Shown here piece after piece: positions 1 to 7,055 of a stretch of 13,809 nucleotides of DNA; positions within the stretch are counted from its first letter, which is position 1; each line of letters opens with the position of its first letter. The notes under the pieces were generated by a model. It was not told where the DNA came from. It saw nothing but the letters and a program-made list of their open reading frames with translations, and searched no databases. Location: NCBI GenBank assembly GCA_964604565.1, contig CAZRZN010000101.1, forward strand, positions 1 to 13,809, read 5' to 3'. Origin of the DNA: CAZRZN01 sp964604565 (GTDB lineage Bacteria > Pseudomonadota > Alphaproteobacteria > Rhodobacterales > Rhodobacteraceae). The translations under genes were made by a program, and so were the position numbers.

Positions 1-968
1 ACACGGCGGCCAATTTCTCGCCGCTCTACGATGTTCAAACGCAATCCTGGGTGGACTACCTGGCGTGTGATATCCTGCCGCTTGAAACATTGCCCCGGCT
101 GATGTGGTCAGATGAGATCGCCGGCCATGTCACCGAGGCCGCGGCGCGGCAGACAGGACTGGCCCCCGGCACCCCGGTGACGGCTGGAACCATTGATGCT
201 GCGGCAGAGGCTTTGTCGGTCGGGGTGGCACGGCCCGGCGACATGATGGTGATGTATGGATCGACCATCTTCATCATCCTGCTTGCACAGTCCAAGGTGA
301 CGGACCCGCGGATCTGGTATGCGCCGTGGCTGTTCGAGGGGGAACATGCCTCCATGGCGGGGCTGGCGACGTCCGGCACGCTGACCCATTGGTTCCGCGA
401 TCAAATCGCGCGCGATCTGGACCCGGCGGAGGCCTTTCCCCTTCTTGCCCAAGAGGCGGCTGGGTCGCCGCCGGGCGCGAACGGTCTCCTGATGCTGCCG
501 TATTTCTCGGGCGAGCGGACACCGATCCATGACATGAACGCCAAGGGTGTCCTGTTCGGTCTGGACCTGACGCATACCCGCGGCGACCTGTATCGCGCCC
601 TGATCGAGGGCATCGCACATGGCACGCGGCATGTGACCGACACCTTCGCGGAGCTCGATCAGTCCCCGAACCGATTGCTGGCGGTGGGCGGTGGCACCCA
701 AAACCTGCTTTGGTTGCAGGCGACATCCGATATTACCGGGATCGACCAGATCGTCTGTGAAAAGACGGTGGGCGCAAGCTATGGGGATGCCTTTCTGGCC
801 GCCTTGTCTGTCGGACTGGTGAAACGGGGGGATATCGCCAAATGGAACCCCGTGGCGCAAACGGTGACCGCGCGGCCGACCGCCGCCTATGACAAGGCCC
901 ATGGGCTGTTCCGACGGCTTTATGAGCAGACAAGGGACATCGCGGCGGAGTTGGGCGCCGATGGCTGA
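1..968 (+). CDS. FGGY-family carbohydrate kinase, xylulokinase-like (5' end outside window)
   Basis: C-terminal part of a sugar kinase that transfers phosphate from ATP to a sugar or polyol in the cytoplasm. The frame is open from base 3 and reads TAANFSPLYD before the first GTG at 51, so the gene starts upstream of the window. The N-terminal FGGY domain is partly missing. Visible are the TAGTIDAAAEA segment (Asp codon at 195-197, the likely catalytic base), the family signature region RGDLYRALIEGIAHG around 571-618, and the ATP-binding GGGTQN loop around 687-704. The ERTPIHD and GVLFGLDL motifs resemble the xylulokinase-like subgroup, but FGGY substrates cannot be read reliably from motifs. 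The stop overlaps the start of the SIS gene by 8 nt (ATGGCTGA at 961-968), so the two are probably co-translated. It sits beside a sugar ABC importer. Family assignment is secure; substrate is unknown. Confidence 0.93.
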   Translation, partial: TAANFSPLYDVQTQSWVDYLACDILPLETLPRLMWSDEIAGHVTEAAARQTGLAPGTPVTAGTIDAAAEALSVGVARPGDMMVMYGSTIFIILLAQSKVTDPRIWYAPWLFEGEHASMAGLATSGTLTHWFRDQIARDLDPAEAFPLLAQEAAGSPPGANGLLMLPYFSGERTPIHDMNAKGVLFGLDLTHTRGDLYRALIEGIAHGTRHVTDTFAELDQSPNRLLAVGGGTQNLLWLQATSDITGIDQIVCEKTVGASYGDAFLAALSVGLVKRGDIAKWNPVAQTVTARPTAAYDKAHGLFRRLYEQTRDIAAELGADG

Positions 969-1512
969 TGCTCGAACAGCACTGGAAGAGGTGGGCAGGG
1001 CATTGGATGCCGTGCTGCCTGCCGATGTGGAGACGGCCTGCCGGATGATGGCCGATGCGGGGGCGGTGATGCTTTATGGATGCGGGCGCGAAGGGCTGCA
1101 AATGCGCGGTCTCGCCATGCGCTTGTATCATCTTGGCCTGCGCGCAGGCATGGTCGGGGACATGAATGCGCCGCCGCTTGGTCCGGGTGACTTGTTCGTT
1201 GCCTCCGCGGGTCCCGGTGAATTGTCGACCGTCACTGCACTGATGACCACGGCGCGCCGGGACGGTGCGCGCATCCTGTTCCTGACCGCAACGCCCGACG
1301 CACCGGCGGCAAAGCTCGCCGATCATATCCTTTTGATCCCGGCGCAAACCATGGCGACCGATCAGGGAACGGTTAAATCCTCTGTCCTGCCGATGGGATC
1401 GGTCTATGAGGGCGCGCTGTTCTTCCTGGCAGAGATCCTTGTGCTACGCCTGCAAGACATGACGGGCGCCTCGGTCGAGGATATGCGCGCGCGCCACACC
1501 AACATGGAATGA
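961..1512 (+). CDS. SIS-domain protein, 6-phospho-3-hexuloisomerase-like with altered phosphate loops
   Basis: A 183-residue single SIS domain, the length of 6-phospho-3-hexuloisomerases (about 180), cytoplasmic. The pattern fits that family: YGCGREGL (39-46), AMRLYHLG (52-59), LGPGDL (73-78), a strand/helix around 103-112, and PMGSVYEGA (144-152) with Glu150 where the family has a catalytic Glu. The phosphate-binding loops are unusual. Canonical GxGRSG is GCGREG (Ser to Glu44), and canonical SGSGET is A83-G-P-G-E-L88, losing both serines and the threonine. It may therefore use a different substrate or not bind phosphate in the usual way. The ATG at 961 was chosen because it starts inside the kinase stop overlap, and a GGAG lies 10 nt upstream. 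An in-frame opening to 889 would overlap the kinase more deeply and adds no family sequence. No hexulose-phosphate synthase partner is visible. Confidence 0.85.
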   Translation: MADARTALEEVGRALDAVLPADVETACRMMADAGAVMLYGCGREGLQMRGLAMRLYHLGLRAGMVGDMNAPPLGPGDLFVASAGPGELSTVTALMTTARRDGARILFLTATPDAPAAKLADHILLIPAQTMATDQGTVKSSVLPMGSVYEGALFFLAEILVLRLQDMTGASVEDMRARHTNME

Positions 1513-1513
1513 C

Positions 1514-2428
1514 CTATTTGACTGCGCCCGCGGCCATGCCCTTGATGATATATTTCTCAAGAAAGATCGCGACGATCACCAGCGGCAGGATCGCCGCCGA
1601 CGACAGCGCGGCCATGGACCACCAGTTGATCCCCTGCGATCCGGTCTGGGACGCGACCATGACAGGCAATGTCTTGGCATCCGTGGAGGTCAGCAGCGCG
1701 GCAAAGAAATATTCGTTCCAGCACAGCACAAGCGACAGGATGAAGGCCGCGACCATCCCCGGAAGGGCGATGGGCAGAACGATCTGCACGAAGGATCCCC
1801 AGATGCCGAGGCCGTCCACCAGCGCAGCCTCTTCCAGTTCGACGGGGATCCCCTGAAACTGATCGCGCATGATCCAGACGACGATGGGCAGCACCGTCAG
1901 CGTGTAAAGCAGAATAAGGCCGATCCGGCTGTCCAGCAGATCCAGTGATCGGTAAAGGACAAGAAACGGCAGCGCCAGCACCACCGGCGGCAGGATCAAC
2001 TGGCTGAGAAAGAAGAACGAGATGTCCGAGTTCCTCATGAAGCCGAAACGGTAGTTGAACCGTGAGAGGCCGTAGGCCGCAAGCGACCCCAGCACCACCG
2101 CCAGCAGGGACGCCGAAACCGAAATGATCGTGCTGTTCCAGAACCTCTTGAGGAATTCCTCGCGCACGGTCGAAACCTCGCCAATCAGACGCGGTGACAG
2201 TCCCAGGGATTCCCATCCCCGCCAGTTCGGGGTGTAGTCCCACCACGGGACCATGTTCCCGCGCATCACGTCGGGCGCCATCTTGAAAGAGGTCGTGAGC
2301 GTCCAGTAGATCGGGAACAGGCAGATTATGGTCCAGGCGATCAGCGCGCCGTAAATGGCGATCCGGCTGGCCCACCACTTGGCAGAAACTTTATTGTCGG
2401 CGTCGTGGTCCTTGAAAACGGCGGTCAT
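1514..2428 (-). CDS. Carbohydrate ABC transporter permease, MalG type
   Basis: Inner-membrane subunit of a CUT1 sugar importer, 304 residues with six predicted membrane segments. The cytoplasmic EAA loop that docks on the ATPase is clear at about 200-219 (EAALVDGLGIWGSF, then VLPIALPG). The WNEYFFAALLTS stretch typical of MalG proteins follows. The ATG at 2428 forms an ATGA overlap with the stop of the upstream permease, which favours it over an in-frame TTG at 2446 that adds six residues. The stop codon (1514-1516) is one base from the stop of the convergent SIS gene, leaving no room for a terminator. It is the third gene of the leftward binding protein-permease-permease unit. Confidence 0.95.
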   Translation of the reverse strand: MTAVFKDHDADNKVSAKWWASRIAIYGALIAWTIICLFPIYWTLTTSFKMAPDVMRGNMVPWWDYTPNWRGWESLGLSPRLIGEVSTVREEFLKRFWNSTIISVSASLLAVVLGSLAAYGLSRFNYRFGFMRNSDISFFFLSQLILPPVVLALPFLVLYRSLDLLDSRIGLILLYTLTVLPIVVWIMRDQFQGIPVELEEAALVDGLGIWGSFVQIVLPIALPGMVAAFILSLVLCWNEYFFAALLTSTDAKTLPVMVASQTGSQGINWWSMAALSSAAILPLVIVAIFLEKYIIKGMAAGAVK

Positions 2429-3528
2429 GCGGGGCGTTCCATCCAACGGCTCACGAGTTTGAGCATCAGGGTGACGAAGATGATGATGAGGACAAGATAG
2501 ACAATGGCCAGAAGCGTGCCGTAGCCCACGTTGGACCTGTCCCGATACTCACGAAAGATAAAGCTGGTGACGGAATCGGTGGCGCCCCCCGGGCCGCCGG
2601 ATGTCACGTTGATGATGATGTCCGCCAGCTTCAGCTTGAAAATCACGCGGATCACGATGGCGGTGACCGACACCGGCAGCATCAGGGGAAAGATCACTTC
2701 CTTGAAGCTTTGCCACCCAGACGCGCCATCGACCTTGGAGGCCTCGATGATCTCCCGCGGGAGGGCCTGAAGCCCGGCCAGAAGCATGATCATCATGAAG
2801 GGGATGAAGGTCCAGGCGTCCATTGCCATGATCATGAAACGGGCAATCTCCGGGTTGCCGAAGAAACTCGGCTCGAACCCCAATTCGCGCACAACGCGGG
2901 ATATCGGGCCGAAACGGACCTCCAGCATGGATTTGCCGATCATCCACGACACCGCCACGGGGCTGAGCATCAGCGGCAGCAGAAAGACGACGCGAAAGAA
3001 TTTCCGCGCCCGGATCTGCGCGTTCAGCAACAGCGCCAGTCCGAAGGCGATCACATATTCCACGCTGACGGCGAGAACGTAATAGACCATGTTCTTCAGC
3101 GCGTTCCAGTAAAACGCGTCGTTCCACATCTGGCGCATGTTGTCCCAGCCGTTGGGCTGTGGACCGTTGACAGAGGCAAGATTCCAGTCGGTGAAGGAAA
3201 TGTAGAGCGCAAACAGCAGTGGAAAGATCACGAGGCTGATGACGAACAGCGCCGCCGGCAGAACGAAAAGCGTGCGCTTTCCTTTTTCGCCATGCACCAT
3301 CACCTGGGCGACGCAGAGCGCGGTGGCCCACAGCAAGTAGGCGTAAAGGATGGGACGCCAGTTGCCAAAGCCCATTTCGACACGCCCGGCCTCGAACGCG
3401 GCCTGCCAAATGGCAAGGGCGATGCACAGCCCCGCCGTGCCCCAGACCATGGTCTTGCCAAGCCGTTTTCGACCTTCGGAAATGTCGTCCGCGGTCACGG
3501 TATGAAGAAGGTCGCCTTCGGTGGACAT
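2425..3528 (-). CDS. Carbohydrate ABC transporter permease, MalF type
   Basis: Second inner-membrane permease of the CUT1 importer, 367 residues. About eight hydrophobic segments are visible. Two lie near the N terminus before the conserved core that begins around FVLPAALFVISLVIFP, an architecture shared with some MalF-like subunits carrying extra N-terminal helices. The EAA loop is at about 262-281 (EASKVDGASGWQSFKEVIFP), followed by LMLPV. The ATG at 3528 is preceded on the coding strand by AGAGAAG at about 8 nt, a moderate ribosome-binding site. It overlaps the MalG-type gene by 4 nt and follows the binding-protein gene by 85 bp, a gap that contains a strong hairpin. Confidence 0.95.
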   Translation of the reverse strand: MSTEGDLLHTVTADDISEGRKRLGKTMVWGTAGLCIALAIWQAAFEAGRVEMGFGNWRPILYAYLLWATALCVAQVMVHGEKGKRTLFVLPAALFVISLVIFPLLFALYISFTDWNLASVNGPQPNGWDNMRQMWNDAFYWNALKNMVYYVLAVSVEYVIAFGLALLLNAQIRARKFFRVVFLLPLMLSPVAVSWMIGKSMLEVRFGPISRVVRELGFEPSFFGNPEIARFMIMAMDAWTFIPFMMIMLLAGLQALPREIIEASKVDGASGWQSFKEVIFPLMLPVSVTAIVIRVIFKLKLADIIINVTSGGPGGATDSVTSFIFREYRDRSNVGYGTLLAIVYLVLIIIFVTLMLKLVSRWMERPA

Positions 3529-3568
3529 GCGTGCGCTTCTCTGATGTTCGGTATGTCTGAATCAAGAA

Positions 3569-3596
3569 GGCGGGCGGCGCCGTCGCGCCACCCGCC
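3569..3596 (-). promoter_or_regulatory. Intercistronic stem-loop between binding-protein and permease genes
   Basis: Two 12-nt arms (3569-3580 and 3585-3596) flank a 4-nt loop. Eleven pairs are Watson-Crick. The twelfth is a C/A mismatch in a rightward RNA but a G-U wobble in the leftward transcript, so the hairpin fits the leftward mRNA best, and one more G-U pair can be added at 3568/3597. The bases after it (UUCUUGAUUC) are only weakly U-rich. By analogy with malE-malF type intergenic hairpins, it could stabilise the binding-protein mRNA or partly terminate transcription, giving more binding protein than permease. The structure is seen; the role is inferred. Confidence 0.6.
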
Positions 3597-3613
3597 CGGG
3601 ACATGGACGAAGG

Positions 3614-5242
3614 TCACATTCCCAGAGATGCCTTGTAGAGCGCAATCTGGCTCTCGCGGCCGATCTGGTCGGTGATTTCCTCCCAGGCCGCGGCGATGGC
3701 ATCCGCCGTTTCCTGTGCCGATCCGTATTGCCCGGCGTAGCCCTTTGCCAATTCGTCTTCGGCGACCGAATAGTATTGGAAGATGCCGGGGATACGGGGT
3801 TCGATGGCCGCATTCGGATGGTTGTAGCTGTCCGAGTTCGAGCCAAGGAAATCCTCGACAAAGGCGCGGTCGTAGCCTGCCTCTTCCCACTCTTCATACT
3901 GGAAGTGGGAATTGCGGTAGGGCTGGAAGCCCGACGGATATGCAGAGGCCCAGAGCGACAGGTCCTTGCCGCCCAGATGCGCCGCCGCGGACCATGCGGC
4001 CTTCTTCTTCTTCTCGTCGCCCTCGACGGTGGCCATGACGTAGACGCCCCAGCCGATATAGGCCATGTTCGGAGCCTCGTTCCGGGTCTCTTCCCATTCG
4101 CCGCTTTGCGCGTTGTAGACACGGTCGGACGCCGGGTTGATGCCAAAACCCACCACGTCCCCGACCACGGATGTGTCGGAGGTGCGCGCCGAAGACCCCA
4201 CATCGCCCCACCACATCAGCATGGATCCGGTGCCCGCAAGGAATTGCTGGAACGCCGTGGTGCCCGGGTCCGCGTTGATCTGGTCGGCGGGGTAGGCGCC
4301 TGCCTCGATCAGGTCCATCACGTCTTGGATGGCTTGAACCCACGCGGGGTTGTTGACCATGGGTGTCATGGTTTCGGGATCGAACAGCCAAGCCGGGCTG
4401 TTGGGATGCTTGGCATAGGCCGCCGCACGGTTTTCGAGGAAGTAGAAGCCGAAACCGCCCCAGCCCTTCAGCGGATCGAGATAGCCATGCGCTGGCAGCC
4501 CGGTCAGCGGGTCTTCCTTGCCGATCAGCTCTTTGGTGACCTCGTTGACCTCCTGCCATGTCTCCGGCACCGGACGGCCGGTGACAGAGCCTTCGCCGAA
4601 GTAGTCGGTGCGATAGGCAAAGCTGTGGCAGTCGCCGTCGATCGACACGCGATAGGTCTTGCCATCCCATGTCCCGACAGGGGCCTTCAGGTAATCGACA
4701 TAATCGTCCATGTCGATCTGTTCCTTGACCCAGTCGGGCATCTCCGAGGCCATGCCGCGCCCCAGCACGTCCCCTTCGAAGGGGGCCCCCATCTCGATGA
4801 TGTCGAAATCCACGGTGCCGGTCGCGATGGACTGCTGCAAGCGTGCGTTGTAGTCGGCCTGTGCGAGGTCGATCCAGTTTATCCGGGCGCCGGTATAGGC
4901 CTCCCATGGCTTCAGAAAGCCGCGGAACAGGAAGTTGTGCAGGTTCTGGTTGTTCAGGCCCATGAAGGTCAGTTCGACGCCTTCGAACTCACCCTCTGCG
5001 ACATTCTCCTTGGTCGCGCCGAGACACAGTTCGCCCACTTTCTGCCAGTCGCTGTCGGTGGGTGATCCCATGCCGACGCCGGGGATCTTAAGGATCTCCG
5101 CGCGCACGTTGGAATGGCTACCGGCCTTTGCCGCTCCGCCCGGCAGCATCGCCATGGCGCCCACGGCGGCGGTGCCCTTGAGCATTTCGCGGCGGTTCAG
5201 CTTTTGCGCCGCCCTGATGTAGTTGTACAGTTCCGTCTTCAT
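3614..5242 (-). CDS. Sugar ABC transporter substrate-binding protein, Tat-exported
   Basis: Periplasmic binding protein of the CUT1 importer, 542 residues, longer than the usual 400-450 of this class. The N terminus carries a twin-arginine signal: R17-R18 in NRREMLK, a hydrophobic run from about 23 to 34, and an AKA-G cleavage site near residue 40. This suggests export in a folded state. The mature part has extracellular solute-binding family 1 features, including a WWGDVGSSA segment and an NADPGTTAFQQFLAGTGSMLM region. The ATG at 5242 was chosen over the ATG at 5248 because GGGAGG at 5249-5254 directly abuts the first but stands 6 nt from the second. It is the first gene of the leftward unit, with a good promoter about 107 nt upstream. 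The ligand cannot be predicted. Confidence 0.93.
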   Translation of the reverse strand: MKTELYNYIRAAQKLNRREMLKGTAAVGAMAMLPGGAAKAGSHSNVRAEILKIPGVGMGSPTDSDWQKVGELCLGATKENVAEGEFEGVELTFMGLNNQNLHNFLFRGFLKPWEAYTGARINWIDLAQADYNARLQQSIATGTVDFDIIEMGAPFEGDVLGRGMASEMPDWVKEQIDMDDYVDYLKAPVGTWDGKTYRVSIDGDCHSFAYRTDYFGEGSVTGRPVPETWQEVNEVTKELIGKEDPLTGLPAHGYLDPLKGWGGFGFYFLENRAAAYAKHPNSPAWLFDPETMTPMVNNPAWVQAIQDVMDLIEAGAYPADQINADPGTTAFQQFLAGTGSMLMWWGDVGSSARTSDTSVVGDVVGFGINPASDRVYNAQSGEWEETRNEAPNMAYIGWGVYVMATVEGDEKKKKAAWSAAAHLGGKDLSLWASAYPSGFQPYRNSHFQYEEWEEAGYDRAFVEDFLGSNSDSYNHPNAAIEPRIPGIFQYYSVAEDELAKGYAGQYGSAQETADAIAAAWEEITDQIGRESQIALYKASLGM

Positions 5243-5248
5243 CTTCAT

Positions 5249-5254
5249 CCTCCC
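5249..5254 (-). promoter_or_regulatory. Ribosome-binding site that selects the second ATG of the binding-protein gene
   Basis: On the leftward strand GGGAGG is followed at once by ATGAAGATGAAG. The first ATG (5248) has zero spacing, too close for initiation. The second (5242) has the usual 6-nt spacing. The start at 5242 is therefore preferred. Confidence 0.7.
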
Positions 5255-5355
5255 TGGATTTTGTTGTTGATTTCTTCGTTGAAGTGGCGCAGCGAGCGCA
5301 GGAATTTTTTAGTTTTCCGTGGATTAGCGCCGCACACCCTCCCTATTTGCGTTTC

Positions 5356-5383
5356 ACTATGATCGAGATTCACGTTGTGTCAA
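5356..5383 (-). promoter_or_regulatory. Predicted sigma-70-type promoter for the binding-protein/permease unit
   Basis: On the leftward strand a perfect -35 TTGACA (5383-5378) is separated by 16 nt from CATAGT (5361-5356), which matches four of six -10 bases. Transcription would start near 5349, giving a leader of about 107 nt before the binding-protein ATG. It lies in the 221-bp divergent gap, the expected place. Confidence 0.5.
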
Positions 5384-5384
5384 T
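5368..5384. promoter_or_regulatory. Possible operator overlapping the leftward -35 box
   Basis: ATTCAC and GTCAAT form a 5-of-6 inverted repeat around a 5-nt centre, directly on the -35 box of the leftward promoter. The size suits a dimeric repressor site. No regulator is encoded within the window, and an imperfect repeat this short could occur by chance. Confidence 0.25.
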
Positions 5385-5403
5385 GAAAGGCCGCAGCCAG
5401 TCG

Positions 5404-5432
5404 TGGACAACCCAAAAACCTTTAACTAGCAT
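5404..5432 (+). promoter_or_regulatory. Predicted promoter for the ATPase-mutarotase-kinase unit
   Basis: TGGACA (5404-5409, five of six -35 bases) is followed after 17 nt by TAGCAT (5427-5432, four of six -10 bases). Transcription would start near 5439, about 25 nt before the ATPase ATG. The GGGGGAG ribosome-binding site at 5447-5453 is inside that leader. Confidence 0.4.
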
Positions 5433-5463
5433 CCGCCCTCAACGGCGGGGGAGACGGCAGGGA

Positions 5464-6498
5464 ATGGCAGGCGTCAAGATTCAGGACATTCGAAAATCCT
5501 ATGGGGCCGTGGAGGTCCTGCACGGGTTGAATGTCGAAATACAGGATGGTGAGTTCGTGGCGCTGGTCGGTCCCTCGGGCTGTGGCAAATCCACCTTGCT
5601 TCGGATGATCGCCGGGCTGGAGCCGATCAACGGAGGGACCATCGCGATCGGCGATCGCGTGGTCAACAATCTGCCCCCGGCGGAACGCGACATTGCAATG
5701 GTGTTTCAGACCTACGCGCTCTACCCGCACAAGTCCGTGGCGGAAAACATGGGCTTCGCTCTCAAGGTCGCCAAGGTCAACAAGACAGAGATCGCGCGCC
5801 GCGTGAAAGAAGCCGCCGAGATCCTCAGCCTGACGGATTACCTTGACCGCAAGCCGCGCCACCTGTCTGGTGGCCAGCGACAGCGCGTTGCCATGGGGCG
5901 TGCCATCGTGCGCGACCCGCAGGTGTTCCTGTTCGACGAACCGCTGTCCAATCTGGACGCGAAGTTGCGGATCCAGATGCGGACGGAAATCAAGGAACTG
6001 CACCAGCGGCTGAAGACAACCACAGTGTTCGTGACCCATGACCAGATCGAGGCGATGACCCTCGCGGACCGTATCGTGGTGATGCAGGGCGGGCGCATCG
6101 AACAGATCGGCACGCCGCTCGACCTCTACGACAATCCTGCAAACGCCTTTGTGGCGACCTTTATCGGGGCGCCATCGATGAACCTGTTGCCGGGGAAACT
6201 GTCCGACGGAGAGATCCGGATCGGCGGACAGGGGTTCGCCGGGCCTGCCGGGTCGGGCAGCGTCCATATGGGTGTGCGCCCGGAGCATTTGATACTTGCC
6301 GAGAGTGGCCTGCCGATGGAAGTCAAGGTGGTGGAGCCAACAGGCTCCGAAACGATGGTGTTCCTGAATTTCGAAGGCCAGACCGTGACGTCCATCTTTC
6401 GGGAGCGCCACGCATTCGAGCCGGGGCAGATCGTTCATCTGGCGCCGGATCCGAAGCATCTTCATTGCTTCGATGCGGGAACGGGCAAAAGGCTTTAG
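5464..6498 (+). CDS. ABC transporter ATP-binding protein, MalK/UgpC type
   Basis: ATPase of the sugar importer, 344 residues, the usual size for MalK/UgpC proteins. All motifs are present: Walker A GPSGCGKST (36-44), Q-loop Gln82 (FQTYALYPH), signature LSGGQ (134-138), Walker B VFLFDE (154-159), D-loop SNLD, and switch His192 (VTHD). A C-terminal TOBE-type regulatory domain follows from about 235, with the GVRPEH motif of the MalK class. The ATG at 5464 is chosen because homology begins there and GGGGGAG lies 10 nt upstream. The frame is open back to 5284, but that part crosses the promoters and has no family sequence. It is transcribed away from its permeases, so the importer is assembled from two divergent units. 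MalK-like ATPases often serve more than one importer. Confidence 0.97.
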   Translation: MAGVKIQDIRKSYGAVEVLHGLNVEIQDGEFVALVGPSGCGKSTLLRMIAGLEPINGGTIAIGDRVVNNLPPAERDIAMVFQTYALYPHKSVAENMGFALKVAKVNKTEIARRVKEAAEILSLTDYLDRKPRHLSGGQRQRVAMGRAIVRDPQVFLFDEPLSNLDAKLRIQMRTEIKELHQRLKTTTVFVTHDQIEAMTLADRIVVMQGGRIEQIGTPLDLYDNPANAFVATFIGAPSMNLLPGKLSDGEIRIGGQGFAGPAGSGSVHMGVRPEHLILAESGLPMEVKVVEPTGSETMVFLNFEGQTVTSIFRERHAFEPGQIVHLAPDPKHLHCFDAGTGKRL

Positions 6499-6606
6499 CA
6501 GCGCGCAGGCGGCGATCTTCGATGGCTGACGAATGGCCGCGACGTTCCGCGCGTCGGCTCCGGCCCGCCCGGCCGGCAAACGAAAACAAAGAGGGGGAGA
6601 CGTGAC

Positions 6607-7053
6607 ATGCTCAAGGGAATAGATCCGATACTGAACGCCGATGTGCTCTATGCGCTCAGGGCGATGGGCCATGGGGACGATCTGATCATCGCGGACACCA
6701 ACTTTCCCTCCGACAGTGTTGCGAGGGAAACCGTGCTGGGCGAGGTGCTGCGAATTGACCGGCCTGCGGCGGACGTGGTGAGAGCGGTGCTATCCGTCTA
6801 TCCCATCGACACCTTCGTGGAAGATGCCGCCGCCCGGATGGAGGTCGTCGGTGAACCCGACACGCTTCTGCCGGTGATGGAAGAGGTGCAGGCAGAGGTG
6901 TCCGCCGTCGGTGGCCCGCGCCTTCTTGGGATCGAAAGATTTGCCTTCTACGACCGAGCAAAACAGGCCTACGCCGTGATTCAGACCGGGGAACGCCGGT
7001 TCTATGGCTGCTTTGCGCTGCGCAAGGGTGTCGTGCCCCCGGACGGAGAGTGA
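6607..7053 (+). CDS. RbsD/FucU-family sugar mutarotase
   Basis: Cytoplasmic mutarotase-like protein of 148 residues, close to FucU (140). These enzymes interconvert anomers of fucose, ribose and similar sugars, feeding the right form to a kinase or isomerase. The FucU pattern is clear: MLKGIDPIL at the N terminus, GHGDDLIIAD with His22 and Asp30, and RFAFYDRAKQAYAVIQTGE (111-129). The conserved Tyr-x-Asn near the end of the family, which helps form the sugar site, reads Y133-G-C135, so the Asn is replaced by Cys. The substrate may therefore not be fucose or ribose. The ATG at 6607 has GAGGGGGAGA about 6-9 nt upstream. It follows the ATPase by 108 bp and its stop overlaps or abuts the PfkB kinase start, a typical mutarotase-kinase pairing. 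Confidence 0.88.
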   Translation: MLKGIDPILNADVLYALRAMGHGDDLIIADTNFPSDSVARETVLGEVLRIDRPAADVVRAVLSVYPIDTFVEDAAARMEVVGEPDTLLPVMEEVQAEVSAVGGPRLLGIERFAFYDRAKQAYAVIQTGERRFYGCFALRKGVVPPDGE

Positions 7054-7055
7054 TC

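Noticed and set aside
2429..2446. TTG start adding six residues to the MalG-type permease
   Set aside because: The ATG at 2428 makes the standard ATGA coupling with the preceding permease gene.
3728..5065. 445-codon open frame antisense to the binding-protein gene
   Set aside because: Long antisense frames are expected in GC-rich DNA; the translation is rich in His, Arg and Gly with no recognisable domain, and the opposite strand encodes a clear binding protein.
5287..5310. GCGC-AGCGA-GCGC hairpin followed by six T residues on the + strand
   Set aside because: The stem is only 4 bp, it is separated from the T-run by five bases, and it would lie upstream of both proposed rightward start signals, where there is no transcript to end.
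5284..5463. In-frame upstream extension of the ABC ATPase by 60 codons
   Set aside because: It crosses both predicted promoters, has no ATPase-family sequence, and homology begins exactly at the ATG at 5464 with a ribosome-binding site.
6560..6576. CCGGCC-N5-GGCCGG hairpin between the ATPase and mutarotase genes
   Set aside because: A 6-bp GC stem with no U-run is common by chance in such GC-rich DNA; not called as a terminator.
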